9,391 nucleotides of DNA from Mycoplasmataceae bacterium (GTDB lineage: Bacteria > Bacillota_I > Bacilli_A > Mycoplasmatales > Hepatoplasmataceae), in assembly GCA_013214845.1 (NCBI GenBank), contig JABSQC010000017.1, forward strand, positions 1 through 9,391. The letters run 5' to 3'. A model generated the notes under the pieces. The model searched no databases. It saw only the letters and a program-made list of their open reading frames with translations, and was not told the DNA's origin. How positions within the stretch are numbered: the stretch's first letter is position 1; every line of letters begins with the position of its first letter. Both the position numbers and the translations under genes were made by a program. Of the stretch, positions 1-8,177 are shown in pieces.

Positions 1-1596
1 CTTAACGTCGAATATAAAGTTGTTAAGGAGATTTTAAATCATAATTTGGTAGACGAAACTGTCAAAAAGCATAAAAGTAAAAACAGTAAGTTTACTAAGA
101 AGACTCCTATAGTTACAATAATGGGTCATGTAGACCATGGAAAGACTACACTTTTAGACTACATAAGAAAAAGTAAATTAACAGACCTAGAGATAGGAGG
201 TATAACTCAAACAATTGGTGCTTATCAAACAATTGATAGAAAAGGAAATAAAATTACCTTTATAGATACACCTGGACACGAAGCGTTTACTGCAATGAGA
301 TCACAGGGAGCAAAAGTTACTGACATTGCAGTTATTATTGTTGCAGCTGATGATTCAATAATGCCTCAAACAAAAGAATCAATTGATCATGCAAAAGCAG
401 CTGGTATACCTATTATTGTAGCCATTAATAAAATTGATGCACCAGGTTCAAATCCTTCTAAAGTAATGAATGATTTATCAGCTTATGGAGTTATATCTGA
501 AGAGTTTGGAGGAGATGTTCCATTTGTTCAAATATCTGCACTTAAAGGAACAGGGGTTGATACTCTTCTAGAAACAATATCATTAATTTCTGAAATATCG
601 GAGTTTAAGGCCGACTTTAGTTGTAAAGGATATGGTACTGTGTTAGAAGCCAAACTAGATAAGTTTCTTGGACCTGTAGTTAATATAATTGTGGACAATG
701 GATATATTTCTCAAAGAGATGTTGTTGTTTGCGGATCTAGCTTTGGAAAGGTTAGAAAACTTATTGGTGATAACGGAAAAAATGTAGAAGAAGCAGAACC
801 CGCTACTCCTGTTCAACTAGTAGGTTTAGATTCACTTCCTAAAGTAGGAGATGTTGTATTTGTAGTTGATGATGAGAGATTTGCAAAACAAATTGCTACT
901 GATGTAAAAGAATTTAGAAAAAAAGAATCATCAATAAAAACACAAAAACCTCTTACACTAAAAAGTATTTCAGAGCGTCTTGCAAATGAAGAGAAAAAGA
1001 AACTTAACATTATTCTAAAAGGAGATACTCAAGGAAGAGTAGAAGCAATTGCTTCAAAAATTAATTCAATAAGTAATGATGAGATTAATGTTAATTTAAT
1101 TAGGTTTGATACTGGAAATATAACAAATGGTGATATAACTTTAGCTAAGGCATCTGATTCAATTATTTATATGTTTGGATTAAAACCAACTTCAGCCATT
1201 ATAAAACAAGTTGAAAGTGAAGGTATTAATTTAAGAACACACGATATTATATACAAGCTTATTGAAGAAATAGAAGGTATAGTAACAGGGATGCTTGAAC
1301 CTGTATTTAAAGAAGTTATTCTAGGTGAAGCAGAAATTAAGAAAATATTTACATTTTCTAAAATTGGAAATATTGCTGGTTCATATATGAGAGAAGGAAA
1401 AATTTCTAATGATTCTTTAGTTAGAATATTAAGAGATGGAAAGATTGTATATGAAGGTAATGTATCTTCATTAAGACAAGAAAAGAAAGATGTAAAAGAA
1501 GTTACTAAGGGTAAAGAGTTTGGATTTACTATGAAAGACTTTAACGACATTAAAGAAGGGGACATAGCTCAACTATACAAACTAGAGAAAGAGTAA
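1..1596 (+). CDS. infB: Translation initiation factor IF-2 (5'-truncated by window edge)
   Basis: IF2 is the cytoplasmic GTPase that brings initiator fMet-tRNA to the 30S subunit and promotes 50S joining. Numbering codons from base 1, the G1 loop GHVDHGKT is at 42-49, followed by the switch I segment [15 protein letters not shown] from codon 89, NKID at 143-146 and a SAL motif. The elongation-factor-like beta-barrel and C-terminal IF2 domains follow to a normal end. The frame is open to base 1, and the residues before the G domain resemble the usual linker after the IF2 N-terminal region. I therefore treat the gene as starting upstream. A TTG at 46 could be called a start, but the AAGGAG at 25-30 is too far from it and the frame continues upstream. 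One oddity is Thr where QHIGAY is usual in switch I. The stop is 1 nt before rbfA. Confidence 0.96.
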   Translation, partial: LNVEYKVVKEILNHNLVDETVKKHKSKNSKFTKKTPIVTIMGHVDHGKTTLLDYIRKSKLTDLEIGGITQTIGAYQTIDRKGNKITFIDTPGHEAFTAMRSQGAKVTDIAVIIVAADDSIMPQTKESIDHAKAAGIPIIVAINKIDAPGSNPSKVMNDLSAYGVISEEFGGDVPFVQISALKGTGVDTLLETISLISEISEFKADFSCKGYGTVLEAKLDKFLGPVVNIIVDNGYISQRDVVVCGSSFGKVRKLIGDNGKNVEEAEPATPVQLVGLDSLPKVGDVVFVVDDERFAKQIATDVKEFRKKESSIKTQKPLTLKSISERLANEEKKKLNIILKGDTQGRVEAIASKINSISNDEINVNLIRFDTGNITNGDITLAKASDSIIYMFGLKPTSAIIKQVESEGINLRTHDIIYKLIEEIEGIVTGMLEPVFKEVILGEAEIKKIFTFSKIGNIAGSYMREGKISNDSLVRILRDGKIVYEGNVSSLRQEKKDVKEVTKGKEFGFTMKDFNDIKEGDIAQLYKLEKE

Positions 1597-1597
1597 T

Positions 1598-1945
1598 ATG
1601 CAAAATAATAACAATAGAGGAATTGAAAAAAAATTATTTAGTTTCTTTACTGAAACAATAACTTATAAAGTTACAAACTCTAATATCAAAAAATTTGATA
1701 TTACAAAAGTAGAGCTTTCAAATGATAAGGATATTTGCAGAATATATTTAAATAAACTATCAACTAGCAATAAAACTTTTAATTCACTAAATAATATAAA
1801 GCCTTTTTTAAGAGGAGAACTATCTAAGATTTGAGATCATAGAAGGCTTCCTAAAATTGAATTTGTTTGAGATGAGAAAAATAACAATGTTGAGAATGTA
1901 ATTGACATATTGGACAAATTAAAAAATGAAAGAGAAAATAAATAG
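1598..1945 (+). CDS. rbfA: 30S ribosome-binding factor RbfA
   Basis: This 115-residue protein has the size and ending of RbfA, a KH-fold factor that binds immature 30S subunits and helps mature the 16S rRNA 5' region. With TGA read as Trp at two codons (the first at 1832-1834), the C-terminal half contains the family pattern RRLPKIEFVWDE followed by a helix ending in ILDKL. Under the standard code the protein would stop at 78 residues, so this gene directly supports code 4. The asparagine-rich N-terminus (MQNNNN) is low in information. The start follows the infB stop by 1 nt, with only a weak purine-rich GAGAAAGAG upstream, which suggests translational coupling. The infB-rbfA-truB-ribF order is common in Gram-positive bacteria and mollicutes. 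The end overlaps truB by 20 nt. Confidence 0.93.
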
Positions 1946-2765
1946 CAAATTTATTTTAATAGATAAAGATCCAGAGATAACAAGTAGAAAAGCTTGTAAT
2001 TTCTTACAGAAAAAACTTAATGTTAAGAAAATAGGGCACTCTGGAACGCTGGATCCATTTGCAACCGGATTGTTAATCATAGGAATAGGAAATGCAACAA
2101 AACTTTTTCCGTTTATAGGAACTGAAACAAAAACATATACTGGCACATTTTTAACTGGGGTTGAAACTGATACATTAGACATAACAGGTAACATCACAAA
2201 TAAGAATGATAATCTTGCTACTTTGGATCAATATAAAAACGCGATACCTAAATTCCTAGGAAAAATTATGCAAAGAGTTCCTGACTATTCTGCTTCTAAA
2301 GTAAATGGAACTAGAAGGTACAAATTAGCAAGAGAAGGAAAAAAGCTTGATGATAAATATGTAGAAAGAGAAATCTACAGCATAAATATATTTAAGAAGA
2401 CCAAAAGTGAATTTTCTTTTGAATGTGTAGTCTCTAATGGTACCTACATTAGACAATTAATATATGATATATCTAAATCTATTGGAATTATATCAACTCT
2501 TACATCTTTAAGAAGAGAAAAAATAGGTAATATTGATGTATCTGATGCAAATAAATTAGAAGAAAAATTATCTTTATTACCAGTAAGTGAGATAGTTAAC
2601 TTTGAAAAAGTTTTATTAAATAAAGAAAAGGAAAAACTTCAAAATGGTGGATTTATAAATTTAGATAAAGATAATGAATACTTATTTGCTTGTGATGATG
2701 ATGGAGAAATATATTCCTTACTTGAAAGAAAAGATGACTATTATAAGGTCAAAAAATTACTATAA
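1926..2765 (+). CDS. truB: tRNA pseudouridine(55) synthase TruB
   Basis: TruB isomerises U55 to pseudouridine in the T-loop of elongator tRNAs. The 279-residue protein shows the family motifs in order: an N-terminal FILIDKDPEITS block, GHSGTLDPFATGLL with the catalytic aspartate at residue 43, QRVPDYSASKVNGTRRYKLA in the middle, and SNGTYIRQL before the C-terminal part. The IDK-P block normally reads KPxGxTS, and here Gly is replaced (DPEITS), a mild divergence. The C-terminal region is lysine- and aspartate-rich and poorly conserved. The ATG lies inside the end of rbfA in another frame, giving a 20-nt overlap. No Shine-Dalgarno sequence is evident, so re-initiation or coupling is likely. The TAA stop overlaps the ribF ATG by one base. 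Confidence 0.95.
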   Translation: MKEKINSKFILIDKDPEITSRKACNFLQKKLNVKKIGHSGTLDPFATGLLIIGIGNATKLFPFIGTETKTYTGTFLTGVETDTLDITGNITNKNDNLATLDQYKNAIPKFLGKIMQRVPDYSASKVNGTRRYKLAREGKKLDDKYVEREIYSINIFKKTKSEFSFECVVSNGTYIRQLIYDISKSIGIISTLTSLRREKIGNIDVSDANKLEEKLSLLPVSEIVNFEKVLLNKEKEKLQNGGFINLDKDNEYLFACDDDGEIYSLLERKDDYYKVKKLL

Positions 2766-3676
2766 TGAAAGCACACATATTTACAAATGACACATTAAAT
2801 AACAATATATATGAAAAGGATTCAGTAATTGCATTAGGATCTTTTTACAGTTTTCATATTGGTCATCAAGAAATATTTAAAAATACCTTAAAAATAGCTA
2901 GTGAAAAGAAACTTAGTTCAGGAATAATACTGTTTAATGAGAAGGGTTTATTTCCAAAAAAAGAAACTTATTCATTAAATTGAAGAGTCAATTACTTAGA
3001 CAAATTAGGATTCGACTTTGTAATTATTTTTGATAAAACAATTAACAATATGTCATTAGAAGGAAATGAATTTATAAAAATTCTTTCAAAAAATTATGGA
3101 GCTAAGGAATATGTATGTGGTAATGATTTTTCTTTTGGAAAAAACAGAAAATGAAACACATCTATGTTAATGCAAAAACATAGTGTAAAAATAGTTCCAA
3201 CTGTTAAGATTGATAATGTAAAGGTTGCAACTACTTTGGTAAATGAGGTTATTGAGAGAGGAGATCTTGAACTCTTAAAAGTTTTACTAGATAGAAGCTA
3301 TTCTGTTTATGGTAATGTAGTTCATGGCGAAGGTAACGGAGCAAAATTTGGATTTAAAACAGCAAACATAGACTTAGGAAATAATCTTGTTGAAATTCCT
3401 GATGGTGTCTATATTACATATTTAAAAATAGAAGATAAATTATATCCATCTGTAACATCCGTTGGCAAGAAACCTACTATACACAAAAATTACAAAAAAA
3501 CTTATGAAACACATATATTAAACTTTAATAAAAATATTTATTCTAAAAATGTTGAATGCTTTTTTTTGAAAAAAATAAGAGATCAAGAAAGATACGAAAG
3601 CATAGCAGAATTAATTAAACAAATTAGAAAGGATAAGGATTTTACAATAGATTGATTTATTAATAATAAACTATAA
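2765..3676 (+). CDS. ribF: Bifunctional riboflavin kinase / FAD synthetase RibF
   Basis: RibF phosphorylates riboflavin to FMN and then adenylylates FMN to FAD. Reading TGA as Trp at 2981, 3152 and 3653 joins what would be several fragments into one 303-residue protein of normal family length. The N-terminal adenylyltransferase domain has GSFYSFHIGH at 25-34, whose HIGH signature is intact, and GNDFSFGKNRK further on. The C-terminal kinase domain shows GFKTAN at 196-201, a PDGVY segment, a VGKKPT segment and a candidate catalytic glutamate at 248 in YETHIL. Two positions differ from the usual consensus: Tyr28 where GxFDGxH has Asp, and Lys198 where the kinase motif is G-x-PTAN. Both domains still look complete. 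The gene follows truB with a 1-nt TAATG overlap and precedes the DJ-1 gene by 7 nt. Confidence 0.94.
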
Positions 3677-3683
3677 TTTATTT

Positions 3684-4232
3684 ATGAATAAAATTGCAGT
3701 TATATCATTTGATGGTGTTGAAGACACAGAACTTTTTACAGCAATAGACATTTTTTTTAGAGCTGGTATTATCGTAGACATTTATAATGTTTCGGATAGC
3801 AATCACACAGTTACAAGATCAAAATTAAAATTTTTATCTGATAAAAACATCAGTAATCTGAATTCAAATGAATATGATTTACTTTACTTACCTGGAGGAC
3901 CTGGCGTAAATGAAATAATGAATAATAAATTATTAGACGAAAAAGTAAATGATTTTTTTAGAAATAATAAGTTAATTGCTGCTATTTGTGCAGCACCAAT
4001 GATTCTTGCGAAAAATGGTATTTTAAAAGATACTAGCTTTATATCTCACCCTAGCGTGATTGAATATTGCGAGTCAAAAGGAGGAAGGTATTTTGGTGAT
4101 TCAAAAGACATAGCATTTCAAAGCAATATAATAACTTCTAGAAACTTTACTACTACATACAAATTTTCAATGTTTATAGTAGAAAAATTATTAGGCAGTG
4201 ATTTTAAAACTAAATTAGAGGAAGGTTTTTAA
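3684..4232 (+). CDS. DJ-1/PfpI family protein (class I amidotransferase-like fold)
   Basis: The 182-residue protein is close to human DJ-1 in length and layout. Visible landmarks are Glu16 in a TELFTAID stretch (the position of DJ-1 Glu18), LPGGPG near 69-74, the nucleophile elbow AAICAAP with Cys102, and ISHPS with His122 at the position of DJ-1 His126. An ITSRNFTTTYKF block near the C-terminus matches the TSRGPGTS region of DJ-1. Family members have been described as redox-sensing chaperones, glyoxalases or debated protein/nucleotide deglycases. The exact activity cannot be chosen from sequence. There is no signal peptide, so it should be cytoplasmic. It sits between ribF and aspS and overlaps the aspS ATG by one base, which places it firmly in the translation operon. 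It contains no Trp codon, so it reads through under either code. Confidence 0.92.
   Translation: MNKIAVISFDGVEDTELFTAIDIFFRAGIIVDIYNVSDSNHTVTRSKLKFLSDKNISNLNSNEYDLLYLPGGPGVNEIMNNKLLDEKVNDFFRNNKLIAAICAAPMILAKNGILKDTSFISHPSVIEYCESKGGRYFGDSKDIAFQSNIITSRNFTTTYKFSMFIVEKLLGSDFKTKLEEGF
4217..4225 (+). promoter_or_regulatory. Shine-Dalgarno sequence of aspS
   Basis: AGAGGAAGG lies inside the end of the DJ-1-family gene, 6 nt before the ATG at 4232. It is the clearest ribosome binding site in the long operon and fixes the aspS start, which a standard-code reading would place downstream at 4319 because of the TGA at 4298. Confidence 0.75.
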
Positions 4233-5992
4233 TGAAAAGAACAATAATAAACGATTTAAGTATAAAAAATAAAGGTGAATCAGTTTCTGTATCTGGGTGA
4301 GTTCAAAAATCGAGAAGAATGGGGTCATTAATTTTTGTTGATGTTAGAGATGTAACAGGAATTGTTCAACTTGTTTTTTCTGATAAAGGTGAATTATTTA
4401 AAAAAGCAGAATCATTAAGAAATGAATTTGTAATCCAATCTACAGGTAAAGTAGTAGAGAGAAAGTCAAAAAATAAAAATATAAAAACAGGTGATATTGA
4501 AATAATATGTGATTCTTTAAATATATTATCTAAGTCTTCTAGACTTCCTATGCTTATACAGGATGATACTGATGCATTAGAAAATGTAAGAATGAATTAC
4601 AGATATCTTGATTTAAGAAGACCTGTAATGAGGGATAGAATTATAGCTAGGTCTAATTTTAATAAAATAACACATGATTATTTCAATGAAAATGGTTTTA
4701 TTAATATAGAAACTCCAATTTTAACCAAACCGACGCCAGAGGGTGCAAGAGATTTTCTTGTTCCATCTAGAGTTGTTCCTGGTAGTTTTTTTTCATTACC
4801 TCAGTCTCCGCAGTTATATAAACAACTTTTAATGATTTCTGGTTTTGATAAATACTACCAAATTGCAAAAGTATTTAGAGATGAAGATTCAAGAAAAGAT
4901 AGACAAGTTGAATTTACTCAACTTGATATTGAAATGTCATTCATGAGCATAGATGAAATTATGAATACTCTTGAAGAATATGTAAAATTAGTTTTTAGGA
5001 AGTTAGACAACTTTTCAGGTAGTGAAAAATTTGAAAGAATTTCATATGATAACGCGATGAACACTTATGGTAGTGATAGACCTGATACAAGATTTAATCT
5101 TTTATTAAATGATGGTGTAGAGTTGTTTAAAGACATAGATGTAAATTTTATAAAAGATTCCATCTCTAAAAAGAAAACAATAAAATACATAAAATTGGAT
5201 AAGAAATTATCTGGAAAAGATCATAAGGAATTAGAGAGTTTTGTTAAGTCTCATGGTGCCAATGGATTGCTGTTCTATAGTTTTGACAGTAGCACTAAAA
5301 ATTATTCTGGATTTTTATCTAAGCATATAACTCAAAATGAGAAAGCCTACAAAAAATTTAAAAGCAACTTTGGAGAAAATAATGATTATAGTTTCTTAGC
5401 TATAATAGGTGATTGAAAGCAAACTTGTGAGCAGTTAGGTTCTCTTAGATTAGAGTTATCTAATAGATATCTTACAGTTGACAATAGTTTGAGAAACTTT
5501 ATATGAGTTACTGATTGACCATTATTTGAATATGATAAAGAAACTAAATTATTTTCAAGTGTTCATCACCCTTTCACTAAACCAACAAGTGAAACAGCTC
5601 AGTATTTAGATACTGACCCTGCAAAAGTTAGATCTTTAGCATATGACATTGTTTTAAACGGAAGTGAAATAGGTGGTGGTTCTTTAAGAATTCATGATAA
5701 AGAAATGCAATACAAAGTATTTGAAATTTTGGGACTAAGTAAAAATGAAATAAAGGAAAAATTTTCATTCTTTATTGATGCTTTTGAATTTGGTGTACCT
5801 CCTCATGGTGGTATAGCATTTGGAGTAGATAGAATTATGCAAATAATTACAGATTCTAGTTCGATTAGAGATGTTATAGCATTTCCTAAGTCTACATCTG
5901 GAGTTGCTGAAATGGAAAAAGCACCTTCTAACATGCCAGCAGATTTACTTAATGATTTAAGTATTATAATTAAAGATAATGTTAAAGGTTAA
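4232..5992 (+). CDS. aspS: Aspartyl-tRNA synthetase (class II)
   Basis: AspRS charges tRNA-Asp with aspartate. With four TGA codons read as Trp (the first at 4298, the next at 5414) the protein is 586 residues, about the usual bacterial length. The N-terminal OB fold (about 1-105) contains [20 protein letters not shown]. The catalytic core shows [12 protein letters not shown] near 167-180, SPQLYKQ near 192, class II motif 2 [16 protein letters not shown] from 215, and motif 3 [10 protein letters not shown] at 525-534. The stretch at about 285-415 is the bacterial GAD insertion and is the least conserved part here. Mollicutes often lack some amide aminoacyl-tRNA synthetases, so whether this enzyme also charges tRNA-Asn is a fair question that the sequence does not settle. 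The start overlaps the DJ-1 stop by one base. The end overlaps the patatin gene by 14 nt. Confidence 0.96.
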
Positions 5993-6914
5993 TGATCCAA
6001 TTAAAATAGCATCTTTTGATGGTGGTGGTCTAAGAGGTTGAGGGCCGTCTTATGTTTTGTCAAAATTACAAGATGAGATTGGAGATTTTAACCCTAGCGA
6101 ATATTTTGATGTTTTTTCAGGAACAAGTACAGGTGCAATTATCGCACTTTCACTAGCTATGGGAATTGATGTTAAAACCTTATTAGAAACTTATGAAAAG
6201 GGTAAACAACTTTTTTTTAGTAATAGATATAGTAAAAAAGATTCTGTTAGAATACCTATATTTCCTAGATTCAATAATGATGTTTTTGTTAAATTTGCAT
6301 TAAATTATGTTGATAAAGATGTAACTTTAAGAGACATATGATTAAGAAGAAAAAAAACTATTATCTTGTATGCAACTAATTTTACTACTGGCTCACCACT
6401 TATATTCGCAACTCCAGACATAACGGGTCCTTATATAGTTGGGAGCGATTATAAAATTATTGACATATTTAGAGCAGTTGTTGGAGCTCCGAGTTACTTT
6501 GAATTAATGAATATGAAGATTGATGGCAAGAAAGTATTGATAGGAGATGGAGGGATGTGAGCTAACAATCCTTCATCATATACATTAAAAAATTGCAAAG
6601 AAAATTTTGGTGATGATAAAAAATTACATATGCTTTCTTTTGGAAATGAGTATTGAGAGGACATATTATTTTATGATAGTTATAATCAACTTAAGCTTGC
6701 AAGTCTTACTCAAGATTTAGTAAAAGTTTCAACAAGATCACAAATGAAATATTCATCTAAGATGTCTAACTTCTTGGCTGACAGGAATTTTAGGTTTGTT
6801 ATAAAAGAAAATGCAGAGTCTCCTTTAGATTCATTAACAGATTCTTTTAAAGAAGCAGTAAAAAAAACTTACAATATAGATAGAGAGGAAATTATAGATT
6901 TTATAAAAAACTAA
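5979..6914 (+). CDS. Patatin-like phospholipase
   Basis: This 311-residue protein has all hallmarks of a patatin-family lipid acyl hydrolase. The oxyanion-hole glycines are in DGGGLRG at 14-20, the nucleophile Ser50 is in GTSTG at 48-52, and the dyad aspartate is Asp190 in DGG followed by WANNP. The spacing and the surrounding blocks (a GxRG loop, [18 protein letters not shown], and APSYFE before DGG) resemble stand-alone bacterial patatins of the CapV-like type more than long secreted toxins. The likely reaction is hydrolysis of phospholipid or lysophospholipid acyl esters. No signal peptide or membrane helix is seen, so it is probably cytoplasmic or peripheral. TGA is read as Trp at four codons, including 6039, 6339 and 6558. 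The ATG at 5979 is the only upstream start after an in-frame TAA at 5967. It lies within the end of aspS and has no clear Shine-Dalgarno. The next gene starts 4 nt downstream. Confidence 0.92.
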
Positions 6915-6918
6915 TTAT

Positions 6919-7443
6919 ATGAGCGACGTTGTAGGACTACTAATTTTATTTATCATATCAATGATAGCCCCAATATCATTGATTTTGTATTTAAAATGAG
7001 ATGATATTCTTAATTGAAAATTAAGAAGAAGTAATAAATCAGATGAAGATGATATTTTAAGAGAAGATAATAAATTTAAGAAATGAATAAATACTTACTT
7101 TGGTAAAGTTGAGACTACTCCTTCTATAGAGAATATAAAAGAAAATTTATCTTTAGAAAACAAGACTGCACAAGAAATTCTTGCTGAGCAAAGAAAACAA
7201 GAAGAGATAGCAAAGAAAAAACAAATTGCCAAGAAAGAACAAGAAGAAAAGCAAGCTAAAAAACAAAAAGAAAAAGAAATAGCAAAGTCTGGTAAATCAT
7301 CAAAAAAGAAACAACCAGTAAAAGAAAAAACTAATTCTGTAAAATCTTCTAAAAGCAAGCAAACAGAAAAAGAAAAATCTAATTCTAAAAAATCTTCAAA
7401 TAGTAGTAACAAAAAAAGTAATAGTAATAAAAAAACAGATTAA
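6919..7443 (+). CDS. Membrane-anchored lysine-rich hypothetical protein
   Basis: I do not recognise this 174-residue protein. It begins with a strongly hydrophobic segment at about 5-26 (VGLLILFIISMIAPISLILY), followed by a charged, Trp-containing stretch, so a single N-terminal membrane anchor is likely. Residues about 70-120 are rich in Glu, Gln, Lys and Ala in a pattern that suggests a coiled coil. From about 95 to the end the chain is low-complexity Lys/Ser/Asn and probably disordered and very basic. Three TGA codons are read as Trp early in the gene. A basic tail behind a membrane anchor could contact nucleic acid, ribosomes or acidic lipid, but that is inference. It begins 4 nt after the patatin gene without a visible Shine-Dalgarno, and ends the long operon at a hairpin shared with the converging gene. 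Confidence 0.8.
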
Positions 7444-7456
7444 ATTCTGTTTTTTT
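7429..7456. terminator. Bidirectional intrinsic terminator hairpin between convergent genes
   Basis: Bases 7429-7439 (AAAAAAACAGA) pair perfectly with 7446-7456 (TCTGTTTTTTT) around a 6-nt loop, TTAAAT. The stem holds a short GC-containing core flanked by an A-tract on one side and a T-tract on the other, the form of a terminator that works in both directions. It contains both stop codons of the genes that converge here, so it would end transcription of each unit at its last codon. The stem has only two G-C pairs, so its strength is uncertain. Confidence 0.7.
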
Positions 7457-8147
7457 TATTATATTCATCGTACACAATTTTAAAGTTTTTTTCTTTCTCA
7501 AAAGGTGTCTTGTATTCTTTTATAACCAGTTTTATAAATTTAAAAAAGTCAATATCTTTGTATGCCAAATGCTTTAAAAAATTATCTACCATAAGCTTGT
7601 CATCAAACTTTATATATCTCAAACTTGTTATTATTCTCCTTAATTCAAGTTCATCATGATCTGGAAATATCTTTTTAATTTCAGTTGAATACTCTACATA
7701 ATCATAATTTATTAATTGCTTTTCTTCTGCAGATACATAAGTTTGCAAAAATGCTTTTGATGTGTAGGAATTAATATTTGTTTTCCTCTTAGAATAACTA
7801 TTTTCAAAAGCGTAAGTAACACCAGAGGTAACTAGTTTTCTATTTTTTATGTGCTCATTAATTGCTTTACTTACTTTGCTCTCTTCTAAAGTAGAGATAT
7901 TTTTCTTTGCTTCTCATATTTCATCAATTGATAACTTCTTATTAAAGTAGTATCCATTCCCGAGACTTGTAACATTCCTTTTATACTTATCTTTTCCATT
8001 TTTCATTCTGTTTAAAGACACGTATGCAAAGTTAGTTGCTTTGCTTTTTTCACAATTAGTTTCTGTTTGTAAAAAGATAATTAAATCTTTTGATTTAAAT
8101 ATCTCATTATTGTCTAAGTATTTATCAAGTGCTTTATTTATATTCAT
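7440..8147 (-). CDS. Hypothetical protein, possible winged-helix (AbiEi/DUF6088-like) regulator
   Basis: Reading TGA at 7914-7916 as Trp78 joins two fragments in the same frame into one 235-residue protein. I cannot name it with confidence. Residues about 1-70 look like a winged helix: a helical start, SKDLIIFL at 19-26, a helix around AYVSLNRM at 41-48, and a wing ending in SLGNGYYF at 61-68. This is reminiscent of the N-terminal DNA-binding domain of AbiEi-type antitoxins and DUF6088 proteins. A second segment (about 90-120) has a similar helix-strand outline with KLVTSGVTYAF. The C-terminal half is predicted helical and rich in Lys, Asp and Phe. No toxin-like partner is adjacent. It is the only gene on this strand, lies between two housekeeping operons, lacks a clear Shine-Dalgarno, and starts inside a long palindrome. 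The existence of the gene is well supported, but the family assignment is weak. Confidence 0.75.
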
Positions 8148-8171
8148 ATATTACTTTGTAATATATGAATA
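8141..8171. repeat. Perfect 14-bp inverted repeat over the start of the reverse-strand gene
   Basis: The left arm 8141-8154 (TATTCATATATTAC) is the exact reverse complement of the right arm 8158-8171 (GTAATATATGAATA), with a TTT centre. The left arm contains the start codon of the reverse-strand gene at 8145-8147. The right arm reaches into its candidate -10 box. This placement fits an operator for autorepression. Alternatively it is an mRNA hairpin hiding the start codon if transcription starts further upstream. Two G-C pairs per arm make chance less likely than for a pure A/T palindrome. Confidence 0.85.
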
Positions 8172-8177
8172 ATAACA
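8169..8177 (-). promoter_or_regulatory. Candidate extended -10 promoter of the reverse-strand gene
   Basis: On the minus strand the bases read TGTTATTAT, an extended -10 (TGN plus TATTAT). Transcription would begin near 8162, about 15 nt before the ATG, inside the palindrome. No convincing -35 box is seen. AT-rich sequence produces such matches by chance, so this is tentative. Confidence 0.4.

Noticed and set aside
1167..1565. Reverse-strand open frames inside infB and at 1919-2197 inside truB
   Set aside because: They lie wholly opposite strongly supported genes and their translations show no recognisable family. They are antisense shadows.
46..1596. TTG at 46 as the start of a short IF2
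   Set aside because: The frame is open to base 1 with no stop, the upstream residues fit the IF2 linker, and AAGGAG at 25-30 is 15 nt away. The gene most likely starts outside the window.
5992..6009. ATG at 5992 overlapping the aspS stop (TAATG) as patatin start
   Set aside because: That frame meets TAG after five codons. The patatin frame instead starts at the ATG at 5979.
2765..6560. Apparent frameshifts or pseudogenes in ribF, aspS and the patatin gene
   Set aside because: Each break is an in-frame TGA at a position compatible with Trp. Frames stay continuous and the lengths become normal under code 4.
7095..7412. Reverse-strand frame rich in Phe, Ser and Leu
   Set aside because: It is the complement of the Lys-rich tail of the membrane-anchored protein (AAA opposite TTT), so the apparent hydrophobic protein is an artefact.
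5979..7443. A CBASS defence system around the CapV-like patatin
   Set aside because: No CD-NTase, Cap2/Cap3 or other signalling gene is present in the window. The neighbours are aspS and a membrane protein of unknown function.
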